Made by a program: the position numbers and the translations under genes. Below are positions 27,017 to 36,935 of a DNA stretch of 64,000 bases, one piece after another. The notes beneath the pieces were generated by a model that had not been told where the DNA came from, ran no database searches, and was given only the letters and a program-made list of their open reading frames with translations. Numbering within the stretch: position 1 is the first letter of the stretch; every line of letters starts with the position of its first letter. The stretch is from Leptolyngbya ohadii IS1 (GTDB lineage: Bacteria > Cyanobacteriota > Cyanobacteriia > Elainellales > Elainellaceae), in contig NZ_NKFP01000001.1 in the NCBI RefSeq assembly GCF_002215035.1, positions 431,501 to 495,500 of the forward strand, read 5' to 3'.

Positions 27017-30000
27017 ATGCTATCCCGCGCCCTGTCTCGCTGCTTCGATCGCTATAAAAATCGCTATGGGCTAAATCTGCCGCTGTATATCGTCCTGCTT
27101 CTACCGTTTGTTGGCATCACTGCCGGGACAGTGAGTTTGGTGGTCTATTTGTCCTACCGTAGCGGGCAGCAAGTTGTGACAGAACTGACAGATCAGCTCA
27201 TGAATGAAACCAGCGATCGGGTCACAACAGGGCTTAAAACCTATCTCCAAACTCCTATCCTGATCAATCGCCTTAACCGGGACGCCGTTCGGCAACAGCA
27301 AATTAACCTTCAGGACAGGGCTGCCCTAGAGCGTTTACTGTTTCAGCGGTTGCAGCAGTTCGAGCAGGTTACAGCAGTCCAGTTTGCCAGCCCTGAGGGA
27401 GTGTTTCGGGGAGTCGATCGATCGTCCGCCTTCAGTCTAGCCGTTGCTAATCCGGGTCAGCCCAAAACGCAGTTAGTGTACCGTCTCAATGCTCAAGGGC
27501 AGCGTGGATCGCTCTTTGCCACAATTAAAGAACTGGATATCCAGCGCGATCGTCCCTGGTATCAGCAGGCAGTTAAAACGGGCAAGCCTGGATGGAGTCC
27601 TATTTTCTTGCATGGACCCAACCGAATCACAATGCTCAGTGCCTCTCAGCCAGTTTATGAGGGCAAAACAAACCGATTGCTGGGCGTTTTCTCCGTTTAT
27701 GTTGGCTTAGACTACATCAACCAATTTCTCCATGACCTTGCAAGTCGATATTCGGGGCAAATTATTATCCTGAACCAGAACCAGGAAATGGTTGCAACCT
27801 CCACTCTGGAATCGTGCTTTGTGCCAGATTGGTCTGGTCAATCGGAGCCAGGACAGGTCAGTGGAGCATCTCTTCCTCCCCTGCGGCAAATTACAATGGA
27901 GGAAAGCCGCAATGAACTGACGCGATCGCTAGGGCAGTATCTACGCCGTTCCAATGTGCAGAATCATCCGAGCAATTTGCCGTCCTTGGAACAACATCAG
28001 CACTTTGTTTTGAACTACAAAGGCAAACGGCAGTTTGTGCAAATCGTGCCCTTTGAAGATGGGCAGGGGCTAAAGTGGCAGATTCTAACTGTGGTTCCTG
28101 CATCCAACTTCACCGCAGGCATCTACCCCAATATGCGGATTACGGCACTTCTCTGTTTGCTGGCGTTAGCCGCAGCGATCGCCTCAGGGCTGGCAGTAAC
28201 AAATCGCCTGACTGCCTGTATTTCTCGCCTAAATCGGGCAAGCCGCAAGCTGGCAGCAGGAGATCTTTCTCAGCAGTTGCCCATTCATGATCCGATCACA
28301 GAGATCAAAGAACTGGCGCAATCCTTTAACCAGATGGCAATCCAGCTTCAGCAGTCCTTCGATTGCGTTAATACTGCACTGGTGGAGTCGGAGGAGAAAT
28401 TTACCTCTATCTTTCGCACTAACCCGGAACCGATGGGCATTGCAGCCTTTGAGACAGGGCGCATTCTGGATGTCAATGACAGCATGGTTGAGTTTTGGGG
28501 CTATCCGCGTGAAGTGCTGATGGGGCAAAGCGCGATGGAATTGGGACTATGGCATGAGCCAGAAAGCCGCGAGCAATTTCGGCAACAGCTCCAGCAACAG
28601 GGAAAAGTTCGCAATCTGGAAACAACCGTGCGAATCCAGTCTGGTCAGATTAGGACAATCCTGATTTCAGCAGACCTGAAGGACATAGACGGAGAACAAT
28701 GCATTATTGCAGTTGTCAAAGATATCACCGATCGCAAACGCATTGAAGACGAACGAAGCGTTGCGGAAGAACGACTGCGAAAAAGCGAAGCCCGTTTGCG
28801 AGACGCCCAGCGGGTTGCCCAGGTTGGAAGCTGGGAATTTGATGTAACCACGCAGGAATTGTTCTGGTCGGAAGAGGTGTTCCATATTTTTGGATGGGAT
28901 CTCACGCAGGAACCCTCCTACAGCAAATTCTTAGAAGCGGTGCTGGCGGAAGACCAGAGTCGATTAAGGCACCTGATTGAGTCCGCTCTGGTGGATGGCA
29001 AGCCCTATGAAATTGAGTATCGGCTTCGTCGTCCCGATGGTTCTATCCGATATGCCCTTGCCAGAGGTCAGGGGGGCGTGAATGAACAGCAGGTGACTAA
29101 ACTCTACGGAACCGTGCTGGATATCACCGATCGCAAGCTCATTGAACTGGCGCAGCAGCAAGCATTCCAGGAGCTAACCCACCATGTTGAAGCTTCGCCG
29201 CTGGCAACCATTCGCTGGAATCGCGATTTCCAGATTGAATTCTGGTCTGCCCAGGCAGAAAAACTTTTTGGCTGGTCAGCGTCGGAAGTTCTGGGCAGAA
29301 AGATGCATGATTGGCAGTTCATCTTTGAGGATGATCTCGATCGCGTCAATGAAGTGGCGTCGCATCTGATGGTAGGTCACGGGACGATTTGCATCAACCG
29401 CAACTATTGCAAAGATGGTTCTGTGGTGACTTGCGAATGGTTCAACTCGATTCTGCTCGATGAACAGGGAAATCTCATTTCTATTCTGTCGCTGGCTCAG
29501 GATATTAGCGATCGGCAGCGGGCAGAAGTTGCCCTGCGAGAAAGTGAAGCCCGACTGCGACTTGCCCTTGAAGGCTCTGGTGCTGCTGCCTGGGAGCGTG
29601 ACTTAAAAACCGATGAAGTTTTTGTGGTGCCTGCCTCTGCCACTTCCGAGCCGCGGCGCTACTTGCATCAGCAGGGAATGGCACTGGTGCATCCAGACGA
29701 TCGCGAGCCATTGGAGCGTGCCTATCAGGAAGCGATCGCCCAGCGAACCACAATCCAGCTTGAACACCGACTCTGGGTTGAGAAACCAACGCCCAAGTAC
29801 AGGTGGTATCAGATCAACGCTAAGGTTTTAACCGATGCAGCCGATCAGCCTGTCCGCATTATGGGACTTGCGATAGATATCACCAATCGCAAAGCGGCTG
29901 AGCAGGAAACGTTACAGCTCCGCGAGCGGCTCCAGTTTCTGCTGTCCAATAATCCGGCAGTTCTCTTTACCTGTAAGCCCAACGGCGATTACGGGGCAAC

Positions 30001-31867
30001 CTTTGTAAGTGACAATATTCAGCTGCTCCTGGGATACTCTCCCCAGGATTTCTTGCAGGATTCCAGCTTTTGGGCAAGCCACATTCACCCAGAAGATGTT
30101 TCTGCCGTCTTTGCCGAAATGTCCCATTTGTTTGGGCAGGGGCATCATACCCACGAATATCGTTTTCTGCACCGAGATGGAACCTACCGCTGGCTTCGGG
30201 CAGGCTTGAGTCTGGTTAAAGACATCGATGGAACACCGACGGAAATCATTGGTTATCTAGTGGATATTACCGATCGCAAACAGGCGGAGCAGGAACTTCA
30301 GCAAGCCAAGGAAGCTGCCGAAGCCGCGAATTTAGCCAAGAGTACCTTCCTGGCAAACATGAGCCACGAACTGCGAACCCCGCTCAACGTGATTCTGGGG
30401 TATGCCCAGCTGATGGGCTTTGATGCGTCTCTTACACCGGAGTACCAGGACTATTTGCGATCGATCCATCGCAGTGGAGATCACCTGCTGTCGCTTATCA
30501 ACGATGTGCTAGATTTCTCCAAAATTGAAGTGGGACGCCTGACCGTGGAGGTTACTCAGTTTGATCTCCCTAACCTGCTGCAAACCTTGGGGGAAATGTT
30601 TCAATTCCGCGCCGAAGCCAAGCAGCTGCGTTTGGTTCTGGATCACCCGTCTGATTTGCCTCAACTGATCACTGCCGATTTCAGTAAACTCCGCCGAGTG
30701 ATCGTCAATCTCTTAAGTAATGCAGTGAAGTTTACCGAGACAGGCACCATTACCCTGCGAACCCGGCTTCTGAAGTCGCACAAAATACAGATCGAAAGCT
30801 CAGATTCCCTATCCGCTATCCTGCAAGTTGAAGTCATTGATACGGGGGTTGGCATTGCCCCAGCAGAGCTAGATCTGATCTTTGAGGCATTTTCCCAGGC
30901 AAACGCAGGCAGATTATCGATGGAAGGCACGGGTCTGGGACTGACGATGAGCCGAAAACTGGTGCAGTTGATGGACGGTGAATTAACGGTAGAAAGTGGT
31001 TTGGGGCAGGGAAGCTGCTTTCGTTTCCAGATTCCAGTGCAGTGTGTTAACGTCCAGAAGCGAGTGCCAGCCGCTCCCGATCGTCCCATTATCGGGCTAT
31101 TACCGGGTCAGCTCAATTACCGGATACTGGTGGTCGATAATCAGCTAACCAATCGTCAACTGCTGGCTAGACTCCTGAGCAGAGTTGGTTTAGAAGTCCG
31201 GGAAGCAGCAAGCGGTCCAGAAGCTATTCAGCAATGGCAAACCTGGCGTCCTCACCTGATCTGGATGGACATTCAAATGAACGATATGAGCGGCTATGAG
31301 GCAACAAGGCAGATTCGTTTTCTGGAGCGGGAGCGGGGGATCGGGGGAGCAGGAGAGCAGGGAGCAGGGGAGCAGGGAGCAGGAGAGCAGGGGAGCAGGG
31401 TAACAATCGACCGGAGGAATCCCCAACCTACCCATCCACCTATCTACCCGTCCACTAAAATCATCGCCCTCACTGCCCAGGCTTATCAAGAAGACCGCGA
31501 TCGTGCCCTTGCGTCTGGATTTACTGACTTTATGACTAAACCTTTTGAGGCAGCAGCTATTTTTCAGCAGATGGCGACTCATCTGGGGCTGCAATATCAG
31601 TACGGTGAAACGATACAGGAAACGATCGCGCCCACAGCAACCCAGTTGCCGTCCCTTCAGCCTGGCGATCTCCAGGTCATGCCTCCGGAGTGGATTGCGG
31701 CACTCTACAGAGCGGCTCTCAACTGCTCTCTATCCGATGTTGAACGGTTAATTGCTGACATTCCGCCCCATTATTCCCTACTCATTCAAGTTTTACAGCA
31801 GCTCAGCTATCACTATGAATTTGAAGCAATGATGCACTTGAGCCAACCTGCTCCTCCCTCTTCCTAG
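27017..31867 (+). CDS. Membrane hybrid histidine kinase: Cache-HAMP-5xPAS-HisKA-HATPase-REC
   Basis: A 1616-residue kinase. Membrane helix 1 is at about residues 22-47 and helix 2 at about 372-400, enclosing an extracytoplasmic Cache-type sensor of about 325 residues (RDRPWYQQAVKTGKPGWSP is a typical stretch). HAMP is at about 400-455, then five PAS/PAC units. HisKA has [15 protein letters not shown] near residue 1114. HATPase has NLLSNAVKF, DTGVGIA and GTGLGLTMS. The receiver begins at RILVVDNQLTNRQLL near residue 1368: its acidic pair is DN, not DD/ED. The phosphoacceptor is in IWMDIQMNDMSGYEATRQI. An in-frame repeat insertion (GAGEQ units, 31326-31456) separates helix 3 from strand 4. A helical C-terminal module (MPPEWIAALYRAAL and on) closes the protein. 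Confidence 0.92.
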   Translation: MLSRALSRCFDRYKNRYGLNLPLYIVLLLPFVGITAGTVSLVVYLSYRSGQQVVTELTDQLMNETSDRVTTGLKTYLQTPILINRLNRDAVRQQQINLQDRAALERLLFQRLQQFEQVTAVQFASPEGVFRGVDRSSAFSLAVANPGQPKTQLVYRLNAQGQRGSLFATIKELDIQRDRPWYQQAVKTGKPGWSPIFLHGPNRITMLSASQPVYEGKTNRLLGVFSVYVGLDYINQFLHDLASRYSGQIIILNQNQEMVATSTLESCFVPDWSGQSEPGQVSGASLPPLRQITMEESRNELTRSLGQYLRRSNVQNHPSNLPSLEQHQHFVLNYKGKRQFVQIVPFEDGQGLKWQILTVVPASNFTAGIYPNMRITALLCLLALAAAIASGLAVTNRLTACISRLNRASRKLAAGDLSQQLPIHDPITEIKELAQSFNQMAIQLQQSFDCVNTALVESEEKFTSIFRTNPEPMGIAAFETGRILDVNDSMVEFWGYPREVLMGQSAMELGLWHEPESREQFRQQLQQQGKVRNLETTVRIQSGQIRTILISADLKDIDGEQCIIAVVKDITDRKRIEDERSVAEERLRKSEARLRDAQRVAQVGSWEFDVTTQELFWSEEVFHIFGWDLTQEPSYSKFLEAVLAEDQSRLRHLIESALVDGKPYEIEYRLRRPDGSIRYALARGQGGVNEQQVTKLYGTVLDITDRKLIELAQQQAFQELTHHVEASPLATIRWNRDFQIEFWSAQAEKLFGWSASEVLGRKMHDWQFIFEDDLDRVNEVASHLMVGHGTICINRNYCKDGSVVTCEWFNSILLDEQGNLISILSLAQDISDRQRAEVALRESEARLRLALEGSGAAAWERDLKTDEVFVVPASATSEPRRYLHQQGMALVHPDDREPLERAYQEAIAQRTTIQLEHRLWVEKPTPKYRWYQINAKVLTDAADQPVRIMGLAIDITNRKAAEQETLQLRERLQFLLSNNPAVLFTCKPNGDYGATFVSDNIQLLLGYSPQDFLQDSSFWASHIHPEDVSAVFAEMSHLFGQGHHTHEYRFLHRDGTYRWLRAGLSLVKDIDGTPTEIIGYLVDITDRKQAEQELQQAKEAAEAANLAKSTFLANMSHELRTPLNVILGYAQLMGFDASLTPEYQDYLRSIHRSGDHLLSLINDVLDFSKIEVGRLTVEVTQFDLPNLLQTLGEMFQFRAEAKQLRLVLDHPSDLPQLITADFSKLRRVIVNLLSNAVKFTETGTITLRTRLLKSHKIQIESSDSLSAILQVEVIDTGVGIAPAELDLIFEAFSQANAGRLSMEGTGLGLTMSRKLVQLMDGELTVESGLGQGSCFRFQIPVQCVNVQKRVPAAPDRPIIGLLPGQLNYRILVVDNQLTNRQLLARLLSRVGLEVREAASGPEAIQQWQTWRPHLIWMDIQMNDMSGYEATRQIRFLERERGIGGAGEQGAGEQGAGEQGSRVTIDRRNPQPTHPPIYPSTKIIALTAQAYQEDRDRALASGFTDFMTKPFEAAAIFQQMATHLGLQYQYGETIQETIAPTATQLPSLQPGDLQVMPPEWIAALYRAALNCSLSDVERLIADIPPHYSLLIQVLQQLSYHYEFEAMMHLSQPAPPSS
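31326..31456 (+). repeat. In-frame G-rich tandem repeat inside a receiver domain
   Basis: Units of GGGAGCAGG/GGAGAGCAG encode GAGEQGAGEQGAGEQG; then AATCGACCGGAGGAATCCCC and a CCCATCCACCTATCTACCC-type tail encode a Pro-rich stretch before IIALTAQAYQ. The repeat is related to the intergenic tracts at 1551-1640, 1740-1845 and 2666-2705, and to the insertion at 25382-25460. Confidence 0.88.
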
Positions 31868-32061
31868 ACCTGGATTCCGTTCTTCCATTCCTCCAGTGCT
31901 GAGGCGATCGAAAAAGTAAAAGGATAAGATTTCAGCAGCGATGGGTAGCCCCTGGCTCAGTGAAATAGCTACTCCTTAAAGAATATTGATTTTAGGTAGG
32001 GTGCAGTTTATTTAAACTTTCAATCATTAAGTTCAGTAGTCCCTTTTCCTCTCGTACCGAA

Positions 32062-33777
32062 ATGCCCAAAAGCACTGCTAGCATTCTTGTTGTCGATGAT
32101 CAACTCGATAACCTGCGGACGCTTTCCAAGATTCTTCAGGGAAGGGGATATCAAGTTCGGCAGGCAACCAGTGGACCCATGGCGCTGAGGGCAGCAGTTT
32201 CCCAACCGCCCGATCTGATTCTGCTGGATATCCGAATGCCGCAGATGGACGGGTATGCGGTTTGTGCCGCGCTGAAGCAGTCTCCGCAGACGCGGGAAAT
32301 CCCTGTGATCTTTCTCAGTGCCCTGGGAGATGTCTCAGATAAGGTCAGGGCTTTTGAAATTGGGGGAGCAGACTACATTACCAAGCCGTTTCAGGCGCGA
32401 GAAGTCATAGCGCGAATTAATAATCAGCTCAATGTCCGTCAACAGCAACAGCAAATTGCAAATCTCCTGCAACAAATGCAGCAGCTCAATGACAGTCTCG
32501 AAGAACAGATTCAGGCGCAAACGCTGCAACTGCAACAGGCACTGCAATATGAAAGAACCCTGAAGCAAATTAGCGATCGCGTGCGAGACTCCCTCGACAA
32601 AACCTACATTCTCCAGGCAACCGTGGAAGAACTTGCCCATGTGTTAGACGCCCAGTGCTGCGACACAGTGGTTGTTAATGTCGATCGATCGCCGGAGGTG
32701 TTCTGCTTTCAGTCCGATTCCGGTGATACAGTTCAGTCCTACGATGCCGTTCCCGCCTTGCTCGATCTTCCGGGGATTCATGAGCAGCTTGAGCAGGGCT
32801 GGACGTTTGCTTTCTGTCGCTATAGCAGCACTGCCGCCGATCGCCGATCGGTCAATTTAGCCTGCCCCATTCGGGACGATCGTACCTGGCTGGGAACGCT
32901 CTGGCTGTTCAAATCAACGGAGTCTAGTTTTAGCGATCAGGAGTTGCGGCTGGTACAGCAGGTTGCCAATCAGTGCGGGATCGCTCTGCGTCAGGCGAGG
33001 CTTTATCAGGAAGCTCAGGCACAAATTGAAGAACTCTACCGCCTCAACCAGCTTAAAGATGATTTTCTGAACACCATTTCCCATGAGCTACGCACCCCTG
33101 TTTCCAATATGCGAATGGTGCTGCAACTGCTAATGACGGCAACTGAACAAGGACAAACCTTCCTGGCACAAATCGACGAAACGGAGTCCAGCAATAACCG
33201 CATTGCCGAATATTTCAGGATTTTGCAGGAGGAATGCGAACGGGAAATTCGCCTGATTCAGGATGTGTTAGATCTTCAGCACCTTGAGGCAGGAACCCAT
33301 CTCCTGGAGCCTGTCACCCTAGATTTAGCAGAGTGGCTGCGCCATTTGCTGGAACCCTACGCACTGCAAGCCCAGAGCCAGCAGCAGCAGCTTATTGTAG
33401 AAATTGCCGCCGATTTGCCCCCCATCACAACCGATCTGGCAAGCCTGACGCGAATTGTGACGGAGCTGCTGAACAATGCCTGTAAATATGCCCCCGTCGG
33501 AGAGGCGATCGTCGTTTCGGCAACAGCAACGTCTTCCCATCTATTGATGCGCGTTAGCAATTCTGGAGTCGAGATCCCACCCATCGAACAGAGCCGGATT
33601 TTTGATAAGTTTTACCGTATCCCCAACGAAGATCCCTGGCGATATGGCGGCACCGGATTAGGTCTGGCACTGGTACACCAGCTTGCAAACCATATTGGAG
33701 GAACGATTCAGGTTTCTAGCGGCGATTGCTGGACCCATTTCACTCTTGAATTGCCTCTTTTTGTATCCGAATCGTGA
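32062..33777 (+). CDS. Receiver-GAF histidine kinase
   Basis: A 571-residue soluble protein with ATG 32062. The N-terminal receiver has SILVVDDQLDNL, Asp56 in LLDIRMPQMDGYAVC and Lys in TKPFQ. A Gln-rich coiled coil is at about 125-170. A GAF-like domain covers about 185-325. HisKA has LNTISHELRTPVSNMRMV near residue 342. The ATPase domain has LLNNACKYAP, a G1 box degraded to SNSGVEIPPIEQ (normally DxGxGI) and an intact GTGLGLALVHQL. With an N-terminal receiver it can be a phosphorelay intermediate. It follows the 1616-residue kinase after 194 bp and precedes the multi-receiver protein by 52 bp. Confidence 0.9.
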   Translation: MPKSTASILVVDDQLDNLRTLSKILQGRGYQVRQATSGPMALRAAVSQPPDLILLDIRMPQMDGYAVCAALKQSPQTREIPVIFLSALGDVSDKVRAFEIGGADYITKPFQAREVIARINNQLNVRQQQQQIANLLQQMQQLNDSLEEQIQAQTLQLQQALQYERTLKQISDRVRDSLDKTYILQATVEELAHVLDAQCCDTVVVNVDRSPEVFCFQSDSGDTVQSYDAVPALLDLPGIHEQLEQGWTFAFCRYSSTAADRRSVNLACPIRDDRTWLGTLWLFKSTESSFSDQELRLVQQVANQCGIALRQARLYQEAQAQIEELYRLNQLKDDFLNTISHELRTPVSNMRMVLQLLMTATEQGQTFLAQIDETESSNNRIAEYFRILQEECEREIRLIQDVLDLQHLEAGTHLLEPVTLDLAEWLRHLLEPYALQAQSQQQQLIVEIAADLPPITTDLASLTRIVTELLNNACKYAPVGEAIVVSATATSSHLLMRVSNSGVEIPPIEQSRIFDKFYRIPNEDPWRYGGTGLGLALVHQLANHIGGTIQVSSGDCWTHFTLELPLFVSES

Positions 33778-33829
33778 AAAATATTGCTAGCGTGGGAATG
33801 CTGATTGGTGTGAATGTTTTCAAGTCGGC

Positions 33830-35842
33830 ATGAGAATTCTGCTTGTTGAAGACGATACCCTTCTGGCACAAGTTCTGTCAGATCATCTAACGGCTCAACA
33901 CTACACTGTTGATACGGCGATCGACGGTGCGACTGGCTTGGAATTTGCTCAGTCCGCTGCCTACGATCTGATTGTGCTAGATGTAAACCTGCCGAAGCTC
34001 AATGGCATTCGTCTTTGCGAGCTGCTGCGGCAGAACCGCTGTACTATGCCCATTCTGCTGTTGACTGCAAAAGGAGACAGTTCAGATAAGGTAATCGGGC
34101 TGGATTCCGGTGCCGATGACTATGTGGTTAAACCCTGTACCGTTGAAGAAATTAGCGCCCGCATTCGTGCCCTGCTGCGTCGCCTTAGCCCCGATAAAGC
34201 TCCCATTCTAAGTTGGGGCAATCTGTCCCTTAATCCTGTCACCTGCGAAGTCACCAGCAATGAGCAGCCGCTCTCCCTATCGGCGAAGGAATACAGTTTG
34301 CTGGAACTGCTGCTCCGCAATCCCCAACGTGTTTTTAGCAGCAGCAACATTCTGGAACATCTCTGGAGCTTTGAGGACGCGCCCAGCGAAGAAACGATCC
34401 GATCGCACATCAAACGATTGCGGCGTAAGCTCAAAGCCTCCGGCAGCGATGATCCTATTGATACGGTCTATGGCATTGGATATCGGCTCAAACCGCCTCC
34501 TGCGCCCTTTTTATCTCCCTCCACACCCAATCTAGATTCACCAGAAAACCAGGCTCGTGCCGCTGCTGTTGCCCTTTGGGAGCAATTTAAACAGCCAATT
34601 CTAGAACGGATTGCCTATCTCGATCGGGCGGTTGCTGCGCTGGAGGCCGGACATCTGCCCACAGATCTTCAGGAGGACGCTACCCAAGCTGCCCATAAAC
34701 TTGCAGGCTCTCTGGCAATGTTTGGGTTTTCCGCAGGAACTCAACTGGGACGGGATCTGGAACAGCTACTCTCTTCCTCCTCGCCCACTGCCGCTGCGAT
34801 CAAGCCCTTGGTAGAAGAACTGCACCAAGTTTTGGCTTCTCCCGCTACATCATCGACCCCGCTGCCCGCTCTACTGTCCACCACGTTACTGGGCACTTCA
34901 GCAGACCCGCAGTCAGGAAATATCTGTTCTGAAGGAGCCAACCCGCAGGTTAAAGAATCCCTTTCAGAGCAGCTAGCCTCAGGAGAGTTAGCCTCAAGAG
35001 AGTTAGCCTCAGGGCAATTAGCCTCAGGACAGCCCTGCTCTACAGCAATTCAGTCCCCGTTACCCCTCAGTTTGCTGATGGTCGATAGTGACGTGGATTT
35101 AGCAAAACAGTTGCAGCAGCTTGGTGAGAATTTGGGAGTAGAAGTTTCAATCATGCCTGATTTAGCTCAGGCGCGTTCATCTTTATCAACCTGCCTTCCC
35201 GATGCGGTACTGCTGGAACTCGGTGTTGAGGAAAAATCCGAGGCGGGTCTGAAATTCCTGGAGGAACTCTCCCAACAATTTCCTGAACTGCCGCTGATTG
35301 TGTTCACGGTGCAGGACAATTTTGAGCATCGCATGGAGAGTGTTCGGCGTGGATGTCGTTGTTTCCTTTCAAAATCAATGCCGCTGACGCAAGTAATTTC
35401 GGCGGTGCAAAACGTTCTTAACCGTGAGGCAATGGCTCCTATCAAGGTATTAGCAGTCGATGATGATTTGCTGACTTTAAATCTGCTGCTGCATTGTTCA
35501 CGAAACTGGGGCATTTCGATGACAACCCTCAACTGCCCGGAGCAATTTTGGCAAACGCTGGAGCAAGTCCAGCCGGATCTGGTTGTTCTGGATGTGCAGA
35601 TGCCCGCGATTAGTGGGATTGAACTATGTCAGGTTGTGCGGAGCGATCGAAACTGGCACCATTTACCGATTTTGTTCCTGACTGCACAGCAGGAGCCGGA
35701 TGCAATTCTCGCTATTTACAGGGCAGGGGCAGATGATTGTATGAGCAAACCTTTCAGGGAGATTGATGTGATGACGCGAATTTTCAATCGAGTGAGGCGA
35801 ACTCGCTTACTAAAATCAGGCTCAAGCGAGCCATCCATGTAA
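33830..35842 (+). CDS. Multi-domain response regulator: REC-wHTH-Hpt-REC-REC
   Basis: A 670-residue protein. Residues 1-120 are an OmpR-type receiver with Asp51 in LIVLDVNLPKLNG. Residues 130-225 are a winged-helix DNA-binding domain (LSAKEYSLLELLLRNPQRVF, then IRSHIKRLRRKLK, then IDTVYGIGYRL). Residues 250-345 are an Hpt domain with His289 in AAHKLAGSLAMFGFS. A linker built from 15-bp DNA repeats (LASGE, LASRE, LASGQ, LASGQ) is near 380-400. Receiver 2 starts at LSLLMVDSDVDL and has Glu where Asp is expected (DAVLLELGVEEKS), an apparent phosphomimic. Receiver 3 is intact (VLAVDDDLLTL, VVLDVQMPAISG, SKPF). This mixes DNA binding with relay functions in one chain. Confidence 0.9.
   Translation: MRILLVEDDTLLAQVLSDHLTAQHYTVDTAIDGATGLEFAQSAAYDLIVLDVNLPKLNGIRLCELLRQNRCTMPILLLTAKGDSSDKVIGLDSGADDYVVKPCTVEEISARIRALLRRLSPDKAPILSWGNLSLNPVTCEVTSNEQPLSLSAKEYSLLELLLRNPQRVFSSSNILEHLWSFEDAPSEETIRSHIKRLRRKLKASGSDDPIDTVYGIGYRLKPPPAPFLSPSTPNLDSPENQARAAAVALWEQFKQPILERIAYLDRAVAALEAGHLPTDLQEDATQAAHKLAGSLAMFGFSAGTQLGRDLEQLLSSSSPTAAAIKPLVEELHQVLASPATSSTPLPALLSTTLLGTSADPQSGNICSEGANPQVKESLSEQLASGELASRELASGQLASGQPCSTAIQSPLPLSLLMVDSDVDLAKQLQQLGENLGVEVSIMPDLAQARSSLSTCLPDAVLLELGVEEKSEAGLKFLEELSQQFPELPLIVFTVQDNFEHRMESVRRGCRCFLSKSMPLTQVISAVQNVLNREAMAPIKVLAVDDDLLTLNLLLHCSRNWGISMTTLNCPEQFWQTLEQVQPDLVVLDVQMPAISGIELCQVVRSDRNWHHLPILFLTAQQEPDAILAIYRAGADDCMSKPFREIDVMTRIFNRVRRTRLLKSGSSEPSM
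34970..35032 (+). repeat. 15-bp tandem repeat encoding LASGE/LASGQ linker
   Basis: Four consecutive degenerate copies of TTAGCCTCAGGAGAG run in frame through the linker between the Hpt domain and receiver 2 of the multi-domain regulator. Confidence 0.8.
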
Positions 35843-36078
35843 TTTGTAGCCTCTATGCAGCTTGTAGTAACTTAATGCGATCTGTAGCTTGATGCAACTT
35901 GTAACTTAATCCCGTTTGTAGTATCTATGCTGTTTGCAGTCCCTATGTAATTGATAGCTGTAATTGAGCGCTCTCCCCCATAACTGTGTTTTAGCCTTTC
36001 AGTAAATCAAGATTTCTTATCTATCCCATCTATTCCATCTAATTTCATCTATCCATTCCATCTAAAGTTCCCAGAATA

Positions 36079-36459
36079 ATGAAGCGAATCCTAGTTATTG
36101 ACGACGAAGCTGACATCCGCGAAATTGCTAGGATGAGTTTAAAGATTACAAAACAGTGGGATGTACTCATTGCTGCTACCGGCAATGAAGGAGTCGCGAT
36201 CGCAGCCGCAGAGCAACCGGACGCTATCTTGCTCGATGTGATTATGCCAGAAGTCGATGGAATCGCAACGCTTCAAGCGCTCAATCAGAACACTGCGACC
36301 CAGCATATTCCCGTCCTTTTGCTAACGGCGACGGTCAGAGTTGCGACTCAAAAACAGTACGCCGAACTAGGGGCAAAAGCAGTTCTCCTGAAACCCTTTG
36401 ATCCGGCAATGCTGGGAACCCAGATTGAGCGGCTGTTGAACTGGAGTTCGCCCGAATAA
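36079..36459 (+). CDS. Single-domain response regulator (CheY-like)
   Basis: A 126-residue stand-alone receiver. The acidic pair is in ILVIDDEADIRE, the phosphoacceptor is Asp53 in ILLDVIMPEVDGIATL, Thr of LLLTATVR and Lys of VLLKPFDPA complete the active site. With no output domain, it probably shuttles phosphate or acts by protein contact. The 236-bp gap before it contains degenerate CTTGTAGTATCTATGC-like repeats (35843-35960). Confidence 0.92.
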   Translation: MKRILVIDDEADIREIARMSLKITKQWDVLIAATGNEGVAIAAAEQPDAILLDVIMPEVDGIATLQALNQNTATQHIPVLLLTATVRVATQKQYAELGAKAVLLKPFDPAMLGTQIERLLNWSSPE

Positions 36460-36563
36460 GCAGATACCGTCCACAAGATTGCCACATTTAATTTCTAGAA
36501 TCGAGGGTGTTAGTTTCAGGCGTTTGTGGCGCGTTTAACGTGACAACTCTGCTCTCCTCACCT

Positions 36564-36875
36564 ATGAATTCTGGTTCCAGAAGCGACTGGCAGGATCTCC
36601 CCTCGATCGTCAGTGAGTCCCTGATTCGTCGGTTTGTGTACTGGGATCAACAACCTCAGGTCGGAATGCATTATGGCATTGAGCTTTATACGCGCTTGAA
36701 GTCCTACCCCATCAATCAGCGCCTGAGAGCCTATGATGCTGCCCATAGCTGCGCGGATAAAAATCTGAACACCTGCATTACAGTGTCCAGCACGGAATAT
36801 ACAGTGTGGCTCAGTCTTCGATCGCTTAGTGCTAACCCGGAGGCAGTCAAGGATTTAGAGATATATACAGGTTAG
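36564..36875 (+). CDS. Small hypothetical protein
   Basis: A 103-residue frame from ATG 36564; it is open upstream to a GTG at 36507 (122 residues). Sequence features: DWQDLPSIVSESLIRRFVYWDQQ and a Cys pair near the C-terminus. No membrane segment and no family recognised. It lies in the signalling cluster between a CheY-like protein and another small gene, all on the plus strand. Codon use looks ordinary. It may be real, but I have no homology argument. Confidence 0.5.
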   Translation: MNSGSRSDWQDLPSIVSESLIRRFVYWDQQPQVGMHYGIELYTRLKSYPINQRLRAYDAAHSCADKNLNTCITVSSTEYTVWLSLRSLSANPEAVKDLEIYTG

Positions 36876-36935
36876 CTGGAATGTTCGGTTAAAAACTCTT
36901 GTTCGAGATGCTTTTTTGTTGAAATCAGGAAAACG

